Assembly (NCBI GenBank): GCA_002452515.1
Contig: DKEN01000025.1
Location: 1 to 16,591, forward strand
From: Spartobacteria bacterium UBA6821
GTDB lineage: Bacteria; Verrucomicrobiota; Verrucomicrobiia; Chthoniobacterales; UBA6821
Reading direction: 5' to 3'
DNA: 16,591 bases
Shown: positions 1-7,585 of the stretch, piece after piece
Position numbering within the stretch: position 1 is the stretch's first letter
Layout of the letters: every line of letters starts with the position of its first letter
Program-made: the position numbers and the translations under genes
The notes under the pieces: generated by a model
The model's input: the letters and a program-made list of their open reading frames with translations, nothing else
The model's database searches: none
Told to the model about the DNA's origin: nothing

Positions 1-303
1 AACATGCGCAAGAATTGGCCGGTATTGAAGTCCCCCTTGGGGGGGATGAACAGAATTCTCCATTTTGTGGATTATCCCAAACCATGGGATTTGGGATCTG
101 AGTTTCTACACCCCCAATATCAGATGTGGCGCAGCATCCTAGACAAGACTGCGATGAGGAATTTCCGATCCTGGCGGGCCACTCCTGTCAGACAGTTGCC
201 GACAACGGCTAAAGCGATGAGTGGATATAAGAAGGCAATCAAGGATAGGTTTCTTTTCAGTGGATACTCCAAAGGATGGTTTAAGCGAGTCAAGGGTATA
301 TGA
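1..303 (+). CDS. C-terminal end of a GT8-like glycosyltransferase (5' truncated by the window)
   Basis: The reading frame is open from the first base, so this is the last 100 codons of a gene that starts upstream; the ATG at position 4 is probably an internal methionine. The segment HFVDYPKPWD, followed by HPQYQMWRS about 10 residues later, resembles the C-terminal region of family 8 glycosyltransferases (LPS galactosyl/glucosyltransferase type), where a His-Phe-x-x-x-x-KPW motif contributes to the nucleotide-sugar and metal site. The basic tail (KKAIKDRF, GWFKRVKGI) could contact the membrane. Its stop codon overlaps the start of the next glycosyltransferase (ATGA), which suggests translational coupling in the polysaccharide operon. 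The catalytic DxD region lies outside the window, so the family call rests on the C-terminal motif only and the sugar specificity is unknown. Confidence 0.5.
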   Translation, partial: NMRKNWPVLKSPLGGMNRILHFVDYPKPWDLGSEFLHPQYQMWRSILDKTAMRNFRSWRATPVRQLPTTAKAMSGYKKAIKDRFLFSGYSKGWFKRVKGI

Positions 304-1160
304 TATACGTGACGATCATGATTACGACCAAGAATCGGTCGGCTGATCTCTCCCGCACTTTGCGAGTACTTCGAGAGTTAAATCCACAGCCCGTGGAGGT
401 TTTGATTACATCCGACGGATGCACCGACGAGACGGTTGAGGTTGTCCGACGGGAGTGTCCCAATGCAACTTTGATTGTGAATGCCGTAGGGAAGGGATCT
501 GTTGCTTCCCGTAACCGCATGATGAGGGAGGCCAAGGGTGATCTAGTATTGGCTTTGGATGATGATAGCTATCCAGAGCAAATGGATTGTCTCGAGTCGC
601 TGGCAATTCTTTTCGAGCAAAATCCCAAGCTTGCAGTCGCAACCTTTCCGCAACGGACTGATGAATATCCGGCTTCTCTTACACAGGAGTATTTTGGACA
701 GACTCATCCGGTTCGATCCTTTGCTTGCTCTGGGGCTTGTTTGCGGGTTTCAACTTATCGCTCACTCCAGGGATTTGAGCCAATGTTCTTCCATATGTAT
801 GAGGAGCCTGATTACGCCTTACAGTGCATCGCGGCAGGTTGGGACATCCTTTATACTCCTAGACCTACCATACGCCATCACTGGACGGGATCAGGTCGCA
901 GCGAGCTTCGCAATCATCACCGTCATGCTCGGAATGAACTCTGGAGTACGCTGATGCGATGCCCTTTCCCTCAGATGCTTGTGATGATTCTCTGGCGTAT
1001 TATCTCACAAGCCAAATTCGCGGCCAGTTGTGGTATCTCATGGTTGATCCGTGAGCCGTTCTGGTGGTGGGCCGCAATCAAGGGGATACCACAGGCACTT
1101 GGAAGCCGCCATCCTGTATCCTGGTCGGGTTATCGGAGATGGCTGAGACTTCCAGGATAA
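300..1160 (+). CDS. GT2 family glycosyltransferase (GT-A fold)
   Basis: A 286-residue inverting GT-A glycosyltransferase that probably adds one sugar to a lipid-linked repeat unit at the cytoplasmic face of the membrane. The N-terminus has the GT2 nucleotide-binding start (VTIMITTKNR, residues 4-13), then SDGCTDET (38-45), where the Asp contacts the nucleotide, and the metal-binding DDDS at 87-90. A Glu-Glu-Pro-Asp segment (HMYEEPDY, 165-172) sits where GT2 enzymes carry the acidic catalytic base. Residues 216-250 are hydrophobic and aromatic and probably associate with the membrane. The arginine-rich end (YRRWLRL) is common in rhamnosyltransferase-like members, but specificity cannot be read. 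It overlaps the upstream gene by 4 nt (ATGA), and no Shine-Dalgarno motif at normal spacing precedes it, so coupled translation is likely. Confidence 0.85.
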   Translation: MIYVTIMITTKNRSADLSRTLRVLRELNPQPVEVLITSDGCTDETVEVVRRECPNATLIVNAVGKGSVASRNRMMREAKGDLVLALDDDSYPEQMDCLESLAILFEQNPKLAVATFPQRTDEYPASLTQEYFGQTHPVRSFACSGACLRVSTYRSLQGFEPMFFHMYEEPDYALQCIAAGWDILYTPRPTIRHHWTGSGRSELRNHHRHARNELWSTLMRCPFPQMLVMILWRIISQAKFAASCGISWLIREPFWWWAAIKGIPQALGSRHPVSWSGYRRWLRLPG

Positions 1161-1216
1161 GATAGACCTTTCAATTCAGGCGTGAGTAATCGTCTCAATA
1201 CCCTGTTTCTTACACA

Positions 1217-2404
1217 ATGAATATCCTGATGCTGACGCCTGCTTATGGGAAAGGGGCTGCCGCAACAACCCAGCACTGGACAGAGTTAGCAGATTATTTA
1301 TCCCTTGAACATCGGGTCACTATTCTGACTGCCTATCCGAGAAGTCAAGGGGATATTCTCGCCGACCACGACCTCAAAATCGTCCCTGTGGGAACCAAGG
1401 TTTTGGCGCGAATTGCCAACCGTCATCTCCGGGAGTTGATGCTTTGGATCTGTATGTTTTTCAAATGCTGCGCTCTTCCAGAGCGCTTCGATCTTGTGAT
1501 TTGTGTGGATACCCCGAGGTTTGCCGTGGTGATTGCCTCCATCCGAAAGATGAGAGATAGAGCTCGTATCATCGTGTGGGTGATGGATCTTCCCTTGGAG
1601 CAGGTGGTTCGTCGTGGTGATACTTTACAATCGCGCAGACTGATAGCAAAAGCCGCCAACAGGCTCTACTATTACTCATTGAAACTTGCTGATATGGTTG
1701 TACCTGTCGGCACCTGCTTGAAAGATCTAATGATACAGCGTGGTGTCAATCGGTATCGAATCGAAGTGATCCGTACATGGGCGGATGACGGAATGGGGGA
1801 AGAGAGAGTGGCATCATCAGTTGCTAGAATGGAGAATGGATTGCCAGATCGTTTTACTGTTATGTATTCGGGTTACGCTGGTGCATGGCATGAATTCACA
1901 CCAATCATCGAGGCAATCCCTGAACTTCTTGAATATCTCTCAATTCAGTTTGTTTTTGCAGGTAGCGGTCCTGGAATTGACTCGATAAGTACAGAAAAAT
2001 CGAAACAAAACTGGGATAGAGTTTTCATCAAAGGTCTGGTTTCCCAAGCGCAATTTTCCAGCTTTGCTTGCTGTGGTGACATTCATCTTACGAGTCTCAA
2101 GGAGAATATGCTTGGGACATGCTCCCCATCCAAAACTTATGCAGCAATGGCCCATGCAAGACCTATAATATTTTTAGGTCCCGCATCATGCCAGGCAGCT
2201 TTGGATGTCCGTGATGCCAAAGCCGGGGAGGTCGTTGGAAATAAAGAAGAATTTATCGCGGTCATCAATAAGTTATTTGAAGATCGAGGTCTTTTGGAAA
2301 CATATGGATCCAATGCACGCAGGGCATTTTTGGAAAAACACTCGGCATCGCCTGGCTTAATTGCATGGTCTGAATTGATTGACAGGATGATTTGCCCACA
2401 TTGA
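1217..2404 (+). CDS. GT-B glycosyltransferase of the WbuB/WcaI type
   Basis: A 395-residue GT-B fold glycosyltransferase, probably cytoplasmic and peripheral, adding a sugar during repeat-unit assembly. The N-terminus MNILMLTPAYGKGAAATTQH is the usual Rossmann strand followed by a Gly/Ala-rich acceptor loop. VIRTWADD (184-191) matches the VIPNWAD landmark that ends the N-terminal domain in WbuB-like enzymes. The C-terminal domain begins at FTVMYSGYAG (about 213), and the donor-site segment CSPSKTYAAMAHARPIIFLG (292-311) corresponds to the PSKxYxxMAAGRPVI motif of the WbuB/WcaI subgroup. The classical GT4 EX7E motif is replaced by this segment, as is normal for the subgroup. A 56-nt gap separates it from the gene before, with no visible ribosome binding site. 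Sugar specificity is unknown; N-acetylfucosamine transfer is known for WbuB itself but cannot be assumed here. Confidence 0.85.
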   Translation: MNILMLTPAYGKGAAATTQHWTELADYLSLEHRVTILTAYPRSQGDILADHDLKIVPVGTKVLARIANRHLRELMLWICMFFKCCALPERFDLVICVDTPRFAVVIASIRKMRDRARIIVWVMDLPLEQVVRRGDTLQSRRLIAKAANRLYYYSLKLADMVVPVGTCLKDLMIQRGVNRYRIEVIRTWADDGMGEERVASSVARMENGLPDRFTVMYSGYAGAWHEFTPIIEAIPELLEYLSIQFVFAGSGPGIDSISTEKSKQNWDRVFIKGLVSQAQFSSFACCGDIHLTSLKENMLGTCSPSKTYAAMAHARPIIFLGPASCQAALDVRDAKAGEVVGNKEEFIAVINKLFEDRGLLETYGSNARRAFLEKHSASPGLIAWSELIDRMICPH

Positions 2405-2460
2405 TTGATCTCTCGTCGAGAAAGGATCATCATTAGCTTGCGGTATTAATACTCTAAAAC

Positions 2461-3723
2461 ATGAAGTGGATCTGCTCACAAATCGGTGCTCGGGAGTATT
2501 ATGCTGTACCGAGGGTGCTGCATCGTGCCGGAAAACTAGAATGTCTTTACACCGATCTCTGGGGCGGTGGGACCATGTGGCAGGCAATGGGGAGTTTTCT
2601 AGGGCGTTCGATGATGGCTTCCCGCTATCACAAGGAACTGGCAACCGCCGACGTAAACAGCTTCGATCTAAGCACCCTCGTGGACAAAACCTTTGGTGGT
2701 GGAGCAGCAGGGAATCCCTATGATTGGTTTTTATGTGTTGGGTGCGATTTTGGTCACTCGGTAAAGGCTTCACTGAAACGCCGGAAGGGCATGAATTGGT
2801 CGGATACGATTTTCTTCGGATACGACACCGGTTTCCTGGAGCCAGCCCGCTGGGCTCGAGAACGCGGAGCAAAGACCGTCGTCTGCCAGATGGATCCTTC
2901 GCGTTTCGAAGTGGAGTTGGTGAAAGAGGAGGAAAGGTTGTGGCCGGGTTGGGCAAGGAGATCAGTCGATGTGCCGGAGTCCTATTTTAAGCGCCGTGAA
3001 GAGGAATGGATAGCCGCTCACCTTGTCATGGTGAATTCGGAATGGAGCAGGCAGGCGTTGATTCGTCAGGGTGTTCCGGAGAAGAAATTAGTGGTCGTTC
3101 CACTCGCCTATGAGATGCCCCGAGTCAAAGGACGAGGGGAGAAGGACAAAGGTTTTGGAGAATTGTGGGATGGCCTTCGACCGTCGACTCCCGACTCTCG
3201 ACCAACACTTCGTGTTTTGTTCCTTGGTCAGGTGATTGTTCGCAAAGGGATTCAATACCTGATTCAAGCGGCGCGTTCTTTGCAAAACGATCCGGTTCGG
3301 TTTGATGTGGTCGGCCCGATTGGAATTTCTGAAGAAGCGATAAAATCTGCTCCGGATAACATGACTTTTCATGGGGCCATTGGTCGCGACAAGGCTCCGG
3401 AGTTTTTTGGAAATGCAGATATTTTTGTCCTGCCGACAATTTCTGATGGATTTGCTATCACTCAGATCGAGGCTATGGCCTATGGTCTTCCAGTAATCAC
3501 AACATCCCATTGCGGAGAGGTGGTCTCCGATGGCGTTGATGGCATGATCATTCCGCCAGGAGATTCACGACAACTGGCCGAAGCTATTTCGTTTTTGATT
3601 GAGAACCCTCATGAGTTTGAATCGATGAGGAGCGCCGCGAGGAAGAAAGCGGATCAGTTTTCTCTCAGCAGTCTTAGAGAAAATCTAACTTTAATCGAAC
3701 AGCACCTGATATCCAAAACATAA
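2461..3723 (+). CDS. GT4 family glycosyltransferase
   Basis: A 420-residue GT-B enzyme, predicted to transfer a sugar from a nucleotide donor to the growing lipid-linked oligosaccharide. The N-terminal domain is unusual for the family (MKWICSQIGAREYYAVPR) and carries VNSEWSRQALIRQGVP (191-206), the typical helix before the linker. The C-terminal GT4 domain starts at RVLFLGQVIVRKGIQYL (251-267) and contains PTISDGFAITQIEAMAYGLP (325-344). The EX7E pair is therefore D329 and E337, with Asp in place of the first Glu. Residues 221-250 form a long, charged linker encoded partly by a GTCGAG-type repeat (3176-3203). The stop codon is followed after one base by the next gene's ATG, so the two are probably co-translated. 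The start is the first ATG after a 56-nt gap; no Shine-Dalgarno motif is seen. Confidence 0.85.
   Translation: MKWICSQIGAREYYAVPRVLHRAGKLECLYTDLWGGGTMWQAMGSFLGRSMMASRYHKELATADVNSFDLSTLVDKTFGGGAAGNPYDWFLCVGCDFGHSVKASLKRRKGMNWSDTIFFGYDTGFLEPARWARERGAKTVVCQMDPSRFEVELVKEEERLWPGWARRSVDVPESYFKRREEEWIAAHLVMVNSEWSRQALIRQGVPEKKLVVVPLAYEMPRVKGRGEKDKGFGELWDGLRPSTPDSRPTLRVLFLGQVIVRKGIQYLIQAARSLQNDPVRFDVVGPIGISEEAIKSAPDNMTFHGAIGRDKAPEFFGNADIFVLPTISDGFAITQIEAMAYGLPVITTSHCGEVVSDGVDGMIIPPGDSRQLAEAISFLIENPHEFESMRSAARKKADQFSLSSLRENLTLIEQHLISKT
3176..3203 (-). repeat. GTCGAG-type short repeat in a glycosyltransferase linker
   Basis: Read on the minus strand this begins GGTCGAGAGTCGGGAGTCGA and ends CGGTCGAA, giving four GTCGA words within 28 bases. 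It encodes part of the inter-domain linker (around RPSTPDSRP) of the host glycosyltransferase and keeps the frame. Similar clusters occur at 4262-4291, 4406-4421 and 5752-5771 in the next two genes. Confidence 0.45.
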
Positions 3724-3724
3724 A

Positions 3725-4987
3725 ATGAGGATAGCAATACTGTTTGATAATTTTGGACCATACCATTTAGCTCGCCTGAAGGCTGCATCCGCAGTGTGTG
3801 AGTTGCTGGCCATTGAATTCGGTAGTTCCAGTATGGAATATGCTTGGGATGCATCTTCTGACGTCGAACTAAAAAGAGAAGTTCTCAACAAGGACGGGGA
3901 GAGTGCCCGTTTAAGCAGAAGGGATTTCAAGCATCGCCTTGAGAGGGCATTGAATGCTTTCGAGCCGGAAGCGGTTTTCGTTCCTGGGTGGAGTTGCCGA
4001 GGTGCCTTGCTCGGTCTCTCCTGGTGTTTGAAGCAGGGAGTGCCTGCCATCGTGATGAGTGAGTCAACGGCTTGGGATGATCAGCGTCATCCCGTCAAGG
4101 AATGGATCAAAAGCTCAATTATTTCGTTGTTCTCCGCTGCTCTCGTCGGCGGGAGTCCCCATCGTGCCTACTTGGAGCAATTGAGGATGCCTCCAGATCG
4201 AATCTTCCTAGGATATGATGTCGTGGATAATGGGTTTTTCTCCGAGGAAGTAAGAAAAATCGTCGAGGGTCGAGCATCCAGAGTCGAGAGTGATGCAGGT
4301 AAGAAAAAGCCGTATTTTCTAGCCTCTGCGCGATTCATTAAGAAGAAGAATCTGCCAATGCTGCTGCGGGCCTATGCCCTTTATCGCCAAGAGGCGATTA
4401 CCGCAGTCGAAGTTCGAGGGTTATTGGGCAACGGTCATAAACAACACCAATCCAATAACAACGACCAACCTTTTCCTCCTTGGGATTTCGTTCTGCTCGG
4501 CGATGGTCCCATGCGCCCTGAGCTCTGCCTTCTCATCTCTCTCCTTGGGCTCGAGGGCTGTGTGCATATGCCAGGATTCAAACAATATGATGCCCTCCCA
4601 TCCTACTATGCGGGAGCTTCTGCGTTCATTCATGCAAGTAAGACAGAGCAGTGGGGTCTTGTTGTTAACGAGGCAATGGCTTCGGGTTTGCCTGTGCTTG
4701 TTTCCAATCGTTGCGGGTGCGCCACTGATTTGGTGCGGGAGGGATTTAATGGATGGACCTTTGATCCGGGTGATCAAAAGCAACTTGCCGATTTGATGTG
4801 TCAGTTATCCGGCGATGAGATGAGTGGGGTAAAGATGGGGGAGGGAAGCAGGGAAATTATTGCCGAGTGGGGGCCGGATCGTTTTGTTTCAGGTTTTTTA
4901 AGTGCTATTAAATCAGTCAATCGATTTTCAAAGCGTAGATACGGACTGTTTCAACGACTCATCCTTTGGGCAATGACCTGCCGATAA
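3725..4987 (+). CDS. GT4 family glycosyltransferase with two repeat-bearing insertions
   Basis: A 420-residue GT-B glycosyltransferase of the polysaccharide cluster. The N-terminal domain starts MRIAILFDNFGPYHLARLKA, has VFVPGWSCRGALL (84-96) and SESTAWDDQ (112-120), and ends near FLGYDVVDNGFF (161-172). The C-terminal domain starts at PYFLASARFIKKKNLPMLLR (196-215). LLGDGPMRPEL (257-267) and the donor-site motif TEQWGLVVNEAMASGLPV (307-324) follow, so the EX7E pair is E308 and E316 and the enzyme should be active. Two segments look inserted compared with the usual family spacing: residues 180-194 in the inter-domain linker and residues about 224-250, rich in Asn, Gln and His. Both contain GTCGAG-type repeats at the DNA level. 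The ATG lies one base after the previous stop, which fits coupled translation. Donor and acceptor are unknown. Confidence 0.87.
   Translation: MRIAILFDNFGPYHLARLKAASAVCELLAIEFGSSSMEYAWDASSDVELKREVLNKDGESARLSRRDFKHRLERALNAFEPEAVFVPGWSCRGALLGLSWCLKQGVPAIVMSESTAWDDQRHPVKEWIKSSIISLFSAALVGGSPHRAYLEQLRMPPDRIFLGYDVVDNGFFSEEVRKIVEGRASRVESDAGKKKPYFLASARFIKKKNLPMLLRAYALYRQEAITAVEVRGLLGNGHKQHQSNNNDQPFPPWDFVLLGDGPMRPELCLLISLLGLEGCVHMPGFKQYDALPSYYAGASAFIHASKTEQWGLVVNEAMASGLPVLVSNRCGCATDLVREGFNGWTFDPGDQKQLADLMCQLSGDEMSGVKMGEGSREIIAEWGPDRFVSGFLSAIKSVNRFSKRRYGLFQRLILWAMTCR
4262..4291 (+). repeat. GTCGAG-type short repeat, inter-domain linker copy
   Basis: The plus strand begins GTCGAGGGTCGAGCATCCAG and continues AGTCGAGAGT. 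It holds three GTCGAG words in 30 bases and encodes the in-frame linker residues around EGRASRVES between the N- and C-terminal domains of the host GT4 enzyme. It matches the style of the minus-strand copy at 3176-3203. Confidence 0.5.
4406..4421 (+). repeat. Short GTCGAA/TTCGAG repeat at the edge of a polar insertion
   Basis: GTCGAAGTTCGAGGGT lies at the 5' side of a segment (about 4394-4474) that encodes an extra loop ending in a run rich in His, Gln and Asn. It is a weaker match than the other copies and could be chance; it is listed because the polar loop lies where the family normally has a short turn. Confidence 0.3.
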
Positions 4988-5013
4988 CCTTTAGCATTTA
5001 AGCTTCAATTTTC

Positions 5014-6192
5014 GTGAAAACCCTCTGCCTGCTTGAATCCGTTTCCCGTAGCGATGGCGGAATATTTGAAGCGGAATGCGCTCTCCAGAAACATCTCTCT
5101 CAGGATGAGGGGGTCCAAGTGCAGGTAGTTGGGCTTGAGGATAGGTTCACCTGTGAGGATTCTCCTCGATGGATGCCTCTAACTCCTAAGGTGCTTGCGG
5201 TGTCGGGGCCGCGGGCTTTGGGCTATTCCAGCGAATTTGGAGGGGCTCTTGACCAGCAAGCTGATCTTCTCTACTCGGCCAGCCTATGGCGTTATCCTTC
5301 CTGGGCTGCGCTTCGATGGAAGGAGATGACAGGAAAGCCAATGATCGTAGCGCCTCATGGTTCACTTGATGGCTGGGCACTTCAACATTCCTATTTTCGC
5401 AAAAGGATTGCCGGGCTGCTCTTCAAGGATCGTCAACTCAGTGCAGCCTCATGTCTGAGAGGGCTCTCAGAGGCTGAGGGGGATTCCTTTCGGGCTTATG
5501 GACTCAAAAATCCCATTTGTGTGATTCCGAATGGTGTTGAACTGCCGGAGTCATCATCGAGGTCTCTAAGAGTCGGAAAACGAACACTGCTCTTTTTAGG
5601 GAGAATTCATCCCAAGAAAGGATTGATGAACTGCCTGCGTGCCTTTGCCCGAAAGCAGAAATTTCATGACTGGTGTTTTGTCATAGCGGGGTGGGATCAG
5701 GGTGGGCACGAAGTGGAACTTCAGAAACTCTGTGAGGAGCTTGGCCTACGAGTCGAGAGAGGAGGGTCGAAGATTGGGGGTCAGCTAAGTGAAGCTGAGG
5801 TCGTGTTTTGGGGGCCTGCTTTTGGAGCTGAGAAAACCCAACTGTTTCGATCAGCAGATGCCTTTATTCTTCCTTCATTAAGTGAGGGATTGCCGATGGC
5901 CGTGCTCGAGGCATGGGCCCATGGACTGCCGGTTGTGATAACTCCAGAATGTAATCTTTCTGAGGCTTTCATGGATGAAGCCGCGATCCGCATCAATCCT
6001 GACGCGCAAAGTATCAGTGTGGGATTAGAGGAGTTATTCTCCATGCCGGATTCAGAGCTTCAAGCCATGGGGGCACGGGGAAGGCAACTCGTGGAACAAC
6101 GATTCAGTTGGAAGATTGTCGCCCGTCAAATGAAACAGGTATATGACTGGTTGATAGGCGGGGGGGAAAAGCCTGAATGCGTGATGAGATGA
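5014..6192 (+). CDS. GT4 family glycosyltransferase (GTG start)
   Basis: A 392-residue GT-B glycosyltransferase. The N-terminal acceptor domain has the segment APHGSLDGWALQHSYFRKRI (113-132), a version of the PHGMLDPWAL motif seen in many exopolysaccharide GT4 enzymes. VIPNGVELP (170-178) ends the domain. The C-terminal domain starts LLFLGRIHPKKGL (192-204), and the EX7E motif is in LPSLSEGLPMAVLEAWAHGLP (E291 and E299). Residues about 246-261 (RVERG through GQLSEAE) form an extra loop, encoded by a GTCGAG-type repeat, just before the strand leading to FWGPAFGAEK. Translation starts at GTG (5014), 26 nt after the previous stop; no in-frame ATG is near enough to replace it without losing the first strand. 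No Shine-Dalgarno motif precedes it. Sugar specificity is unknown. Confidence 0.87.
   Translation: MKTLCLLESVSRSDGGIFEAECALQKHLSQDEGVQVQVVGLEDRFTCEDSPRWMPLTPKVLAVSGPRALGYSSEFGGALDQQADLLYSASLWRYPSWAALRWKEMTGKPMIVAPHGSLDGWALQHSYFRKRIAGLLFKDRQLSAASCLRGLSEAEGDSFRAYGLKNPICVIPNGVELPESSSRSLRVGKRTLLFLGRIHPKKGLMNCLRAFARKQKFHDWCFVIAGWDQGGHEVELQKLCEELGLRVERGGSKIGGQLSEAEVVFWGPAFGAEKTQLFRSADAFILPSLSEGLPMAVLEAWAHGLPVVITPECNLSEAFMDEAAIRINPDAQSISVGLEELFSMPDSELQAMGARGRQLVEQRFSWKIVARQMKQVYDWLIGGGEKPECVMR
5752..5771 (+). repeat. GTCGAG-type short repeat in a C-terminal domain loop
   Basis: GTCGAGAGAGGAGGGTCGAA encodes part of an in-frame loop (around VERGGSK) of the host GT4 enzyme. It is the third gene in a row with such a sequence. 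Unlike the copies at 3176 and 4262 it is inside the C-terminal domain rather than at the domain border. Confidence 0.4.
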
Positions 6193-6208
6193 ATCGAAAT
6201 TTTACGAT

Positions 6209-7585
6209 ATGAATTCCCTGGCTCTTTTGCCTTTGCCTTATTACCTCTGCGTCATTGTGTTGATAGTCTTTGCTTGGCAGGCGTGGCTGGTGCGTGATCA
6301 GGGTTGGGGTGTGCCGATGCTTGTGGTTTTGGGTACCGTGGGGGCGTGGTATTTATGTGATCCTCTTTACAATGGATACAAACAATACATCGATAAATTT
6401 GGTGCCGAGCGTCTTTCCGAGGCATGGTGGGAAGTTTTGATATTTTTGATCTCACTCAGGATATTTGTGCCAATGATGAATCGGCGGATTAATGGCACTC
6501 TCGCTTTGAGAGGAAGCTGCATTCTTCAGGCGATCAAATCGGGGTTGATTGATACAGAGGAGTTTCAAAACCAAATTACTGTTATCACAAAGTTACTTGT
6601 TATTCTTTGGGTGGGACTAATGTTTCTGGCCCTTCTACGAGTTGACTTTGATTATCAGGGGCTTTTTTTCCCCTATCTGACAGATAAAGCGGATCCATGG
6701 TCCCGAGATAGAATTGGAGGTGGAATCGATGCGGTTTTTGCCTTTGCTAACTATTTTCAGAGCTTGCTAACCGCCTTGTTTGGAGTGTGTTTGGCTCTCA
6801 GTAAGCGTTTTTCAACAATGATGCTTGCGGGTATAGTCTATTTATTAGCCGTTCCATTTTATATTTTCGATAGAACACGTAATCTTATGCTAGCGGTTTT
6901 ATTACCGGGATTTATTTCTCTAGTAACGATGCGGATGAAGGGGGGCATCGTTATTCGACTTGCCGTAATTGTGGTAGCATTTATGGCCTTGGAGAGTTGG
7001 ATGAAATTCGTGATTGATAACCGCGATCTTGGAAGCATCAGCGAGGCCTTGAAATCTGGTGGGGATCAAAGCTTAGATCTTAAAAATAGGAAACACTTGG
7101 GTTTCAACATGTTTGAAGAGTTGGGGTATATCAACTTGTTCATTGACAAGGGAACTTATCAGGTGAACTGGGGCGCGCGATACTTTGCAGAAGCTGTGAA
7201 CCCTATTCCCCGCGTTCTTTGGCCTGGTAAACCACTGATCGGAATCGACTATGCGATCGCTCGGGGCATGGCATATGGCAATCAGAGCTCCAGTTCTGGT
7301 GGTGTAGTTGCCTCCATTTCCACGGGGATGATCGGACAGGGGGTAGTGAATTTTGGACAGATCTTTGGTCCTGTTGCGGCGGCCTTACTTATGGCTGTCT
7401 GGGTAGCTGTTCTGGCCCATCAGGATTACAAGGGAAGCGATATCTTTCATATGTTCCTCTATGCCATCGGCTTGGTGCTAACCTTCAATATGGGGCGCGA
7501 TATCACGCTGCTGGTCATTTATCCCTTTATCTTCGGGTGGTTGATGTTGAATGCCTATAACCGTTATATAAAAAAACCAGTATGA
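6209..7585 (+). CDS. Wzy-type O-antigen/exopolysaccharide polymerase (multi-pass membrane protein)
   Basis: A 458-residue polytopic inner-membrane protein with about 10-12 hydrophobic segments, including residues 10-27, 34-50, 72-90, 127-145, 180-198, 203-220, 226-240, 249-265 and several after 380. Proteins like this polymerise undecaprenyl-linked repeat units at the periplasmic face. The long loop between about 266 and 380 carries NPIPRVLWPGKP (331-342), a motif I associate with oligosaccharide repeat-unit polymerases of the EpsG/O-antigen ligase-polymerase group, and DRTRN (221-225) lies at a membrane border. The position inside a run of glycosyltransferase genes supports Wzy. The last 4 nt overlap the start of the acetyltransferase gene (ATGA). 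An O-antigen ligase (WaaL) is the main alternative; the sequence is too divergent for me to settle this by eye. Confidence 0.72.
   Translation: MNSLALLPLPYYLCVIVLIVFAWQAWLVRDQGWGVPMLVVLGTVGAWYLCDPLYNGYKQYIDKFGAERLSEAWWEVLIFLISLRIFVPMMNRRINGTLALRGSCILQAIKSGLIDTEEFQNQITVITKLLVILWVGLMFLALLRVDFDYQGLFFPYLTDKADPWSRDRIGGGIDAVFAFANYFQSLLTALFGVCLALSKRFSTMMLAGIVYLLAVPFYIFDRTRNLMLAVLLPGFISLVTMRMKGGIVIRLAVIVVAFMALESWMKFVIDNRDLGSISEALKSGGDQSLDLKNRKHLGFNMFEELGYINLFIDKGTYQVNWGARYFAEAVNPIPRVLWPGKPLIGIDYAIARGMAYGNQSSSSGGVVASISTGMIGQGVVNFGQIFGPVAAALLMAVWVAVLAHQDYKGSDIFHMFLYAIGLVLTFNMGRDITLLVIYPFIFGWLMLNAYNRYIKKPV

Noticed and set aside
2407..2428. Near-palindrome around TCTCGTCGAGA in the gap before the gene at 2461
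   Set aside because: The two arms leave a one-base loop, so it cannot form a hairpin, and there is no other sign of an operator inside what looks like a continuous operon.
2357..2956. Long minus-strand open frame (199 codons) opposite the GT4 gene
   Set aside because: It is rich in Arg, Pro and Ser with no recognisable domain, and the plus strand frame is a clear glycosyltransferase; it is a shadow.
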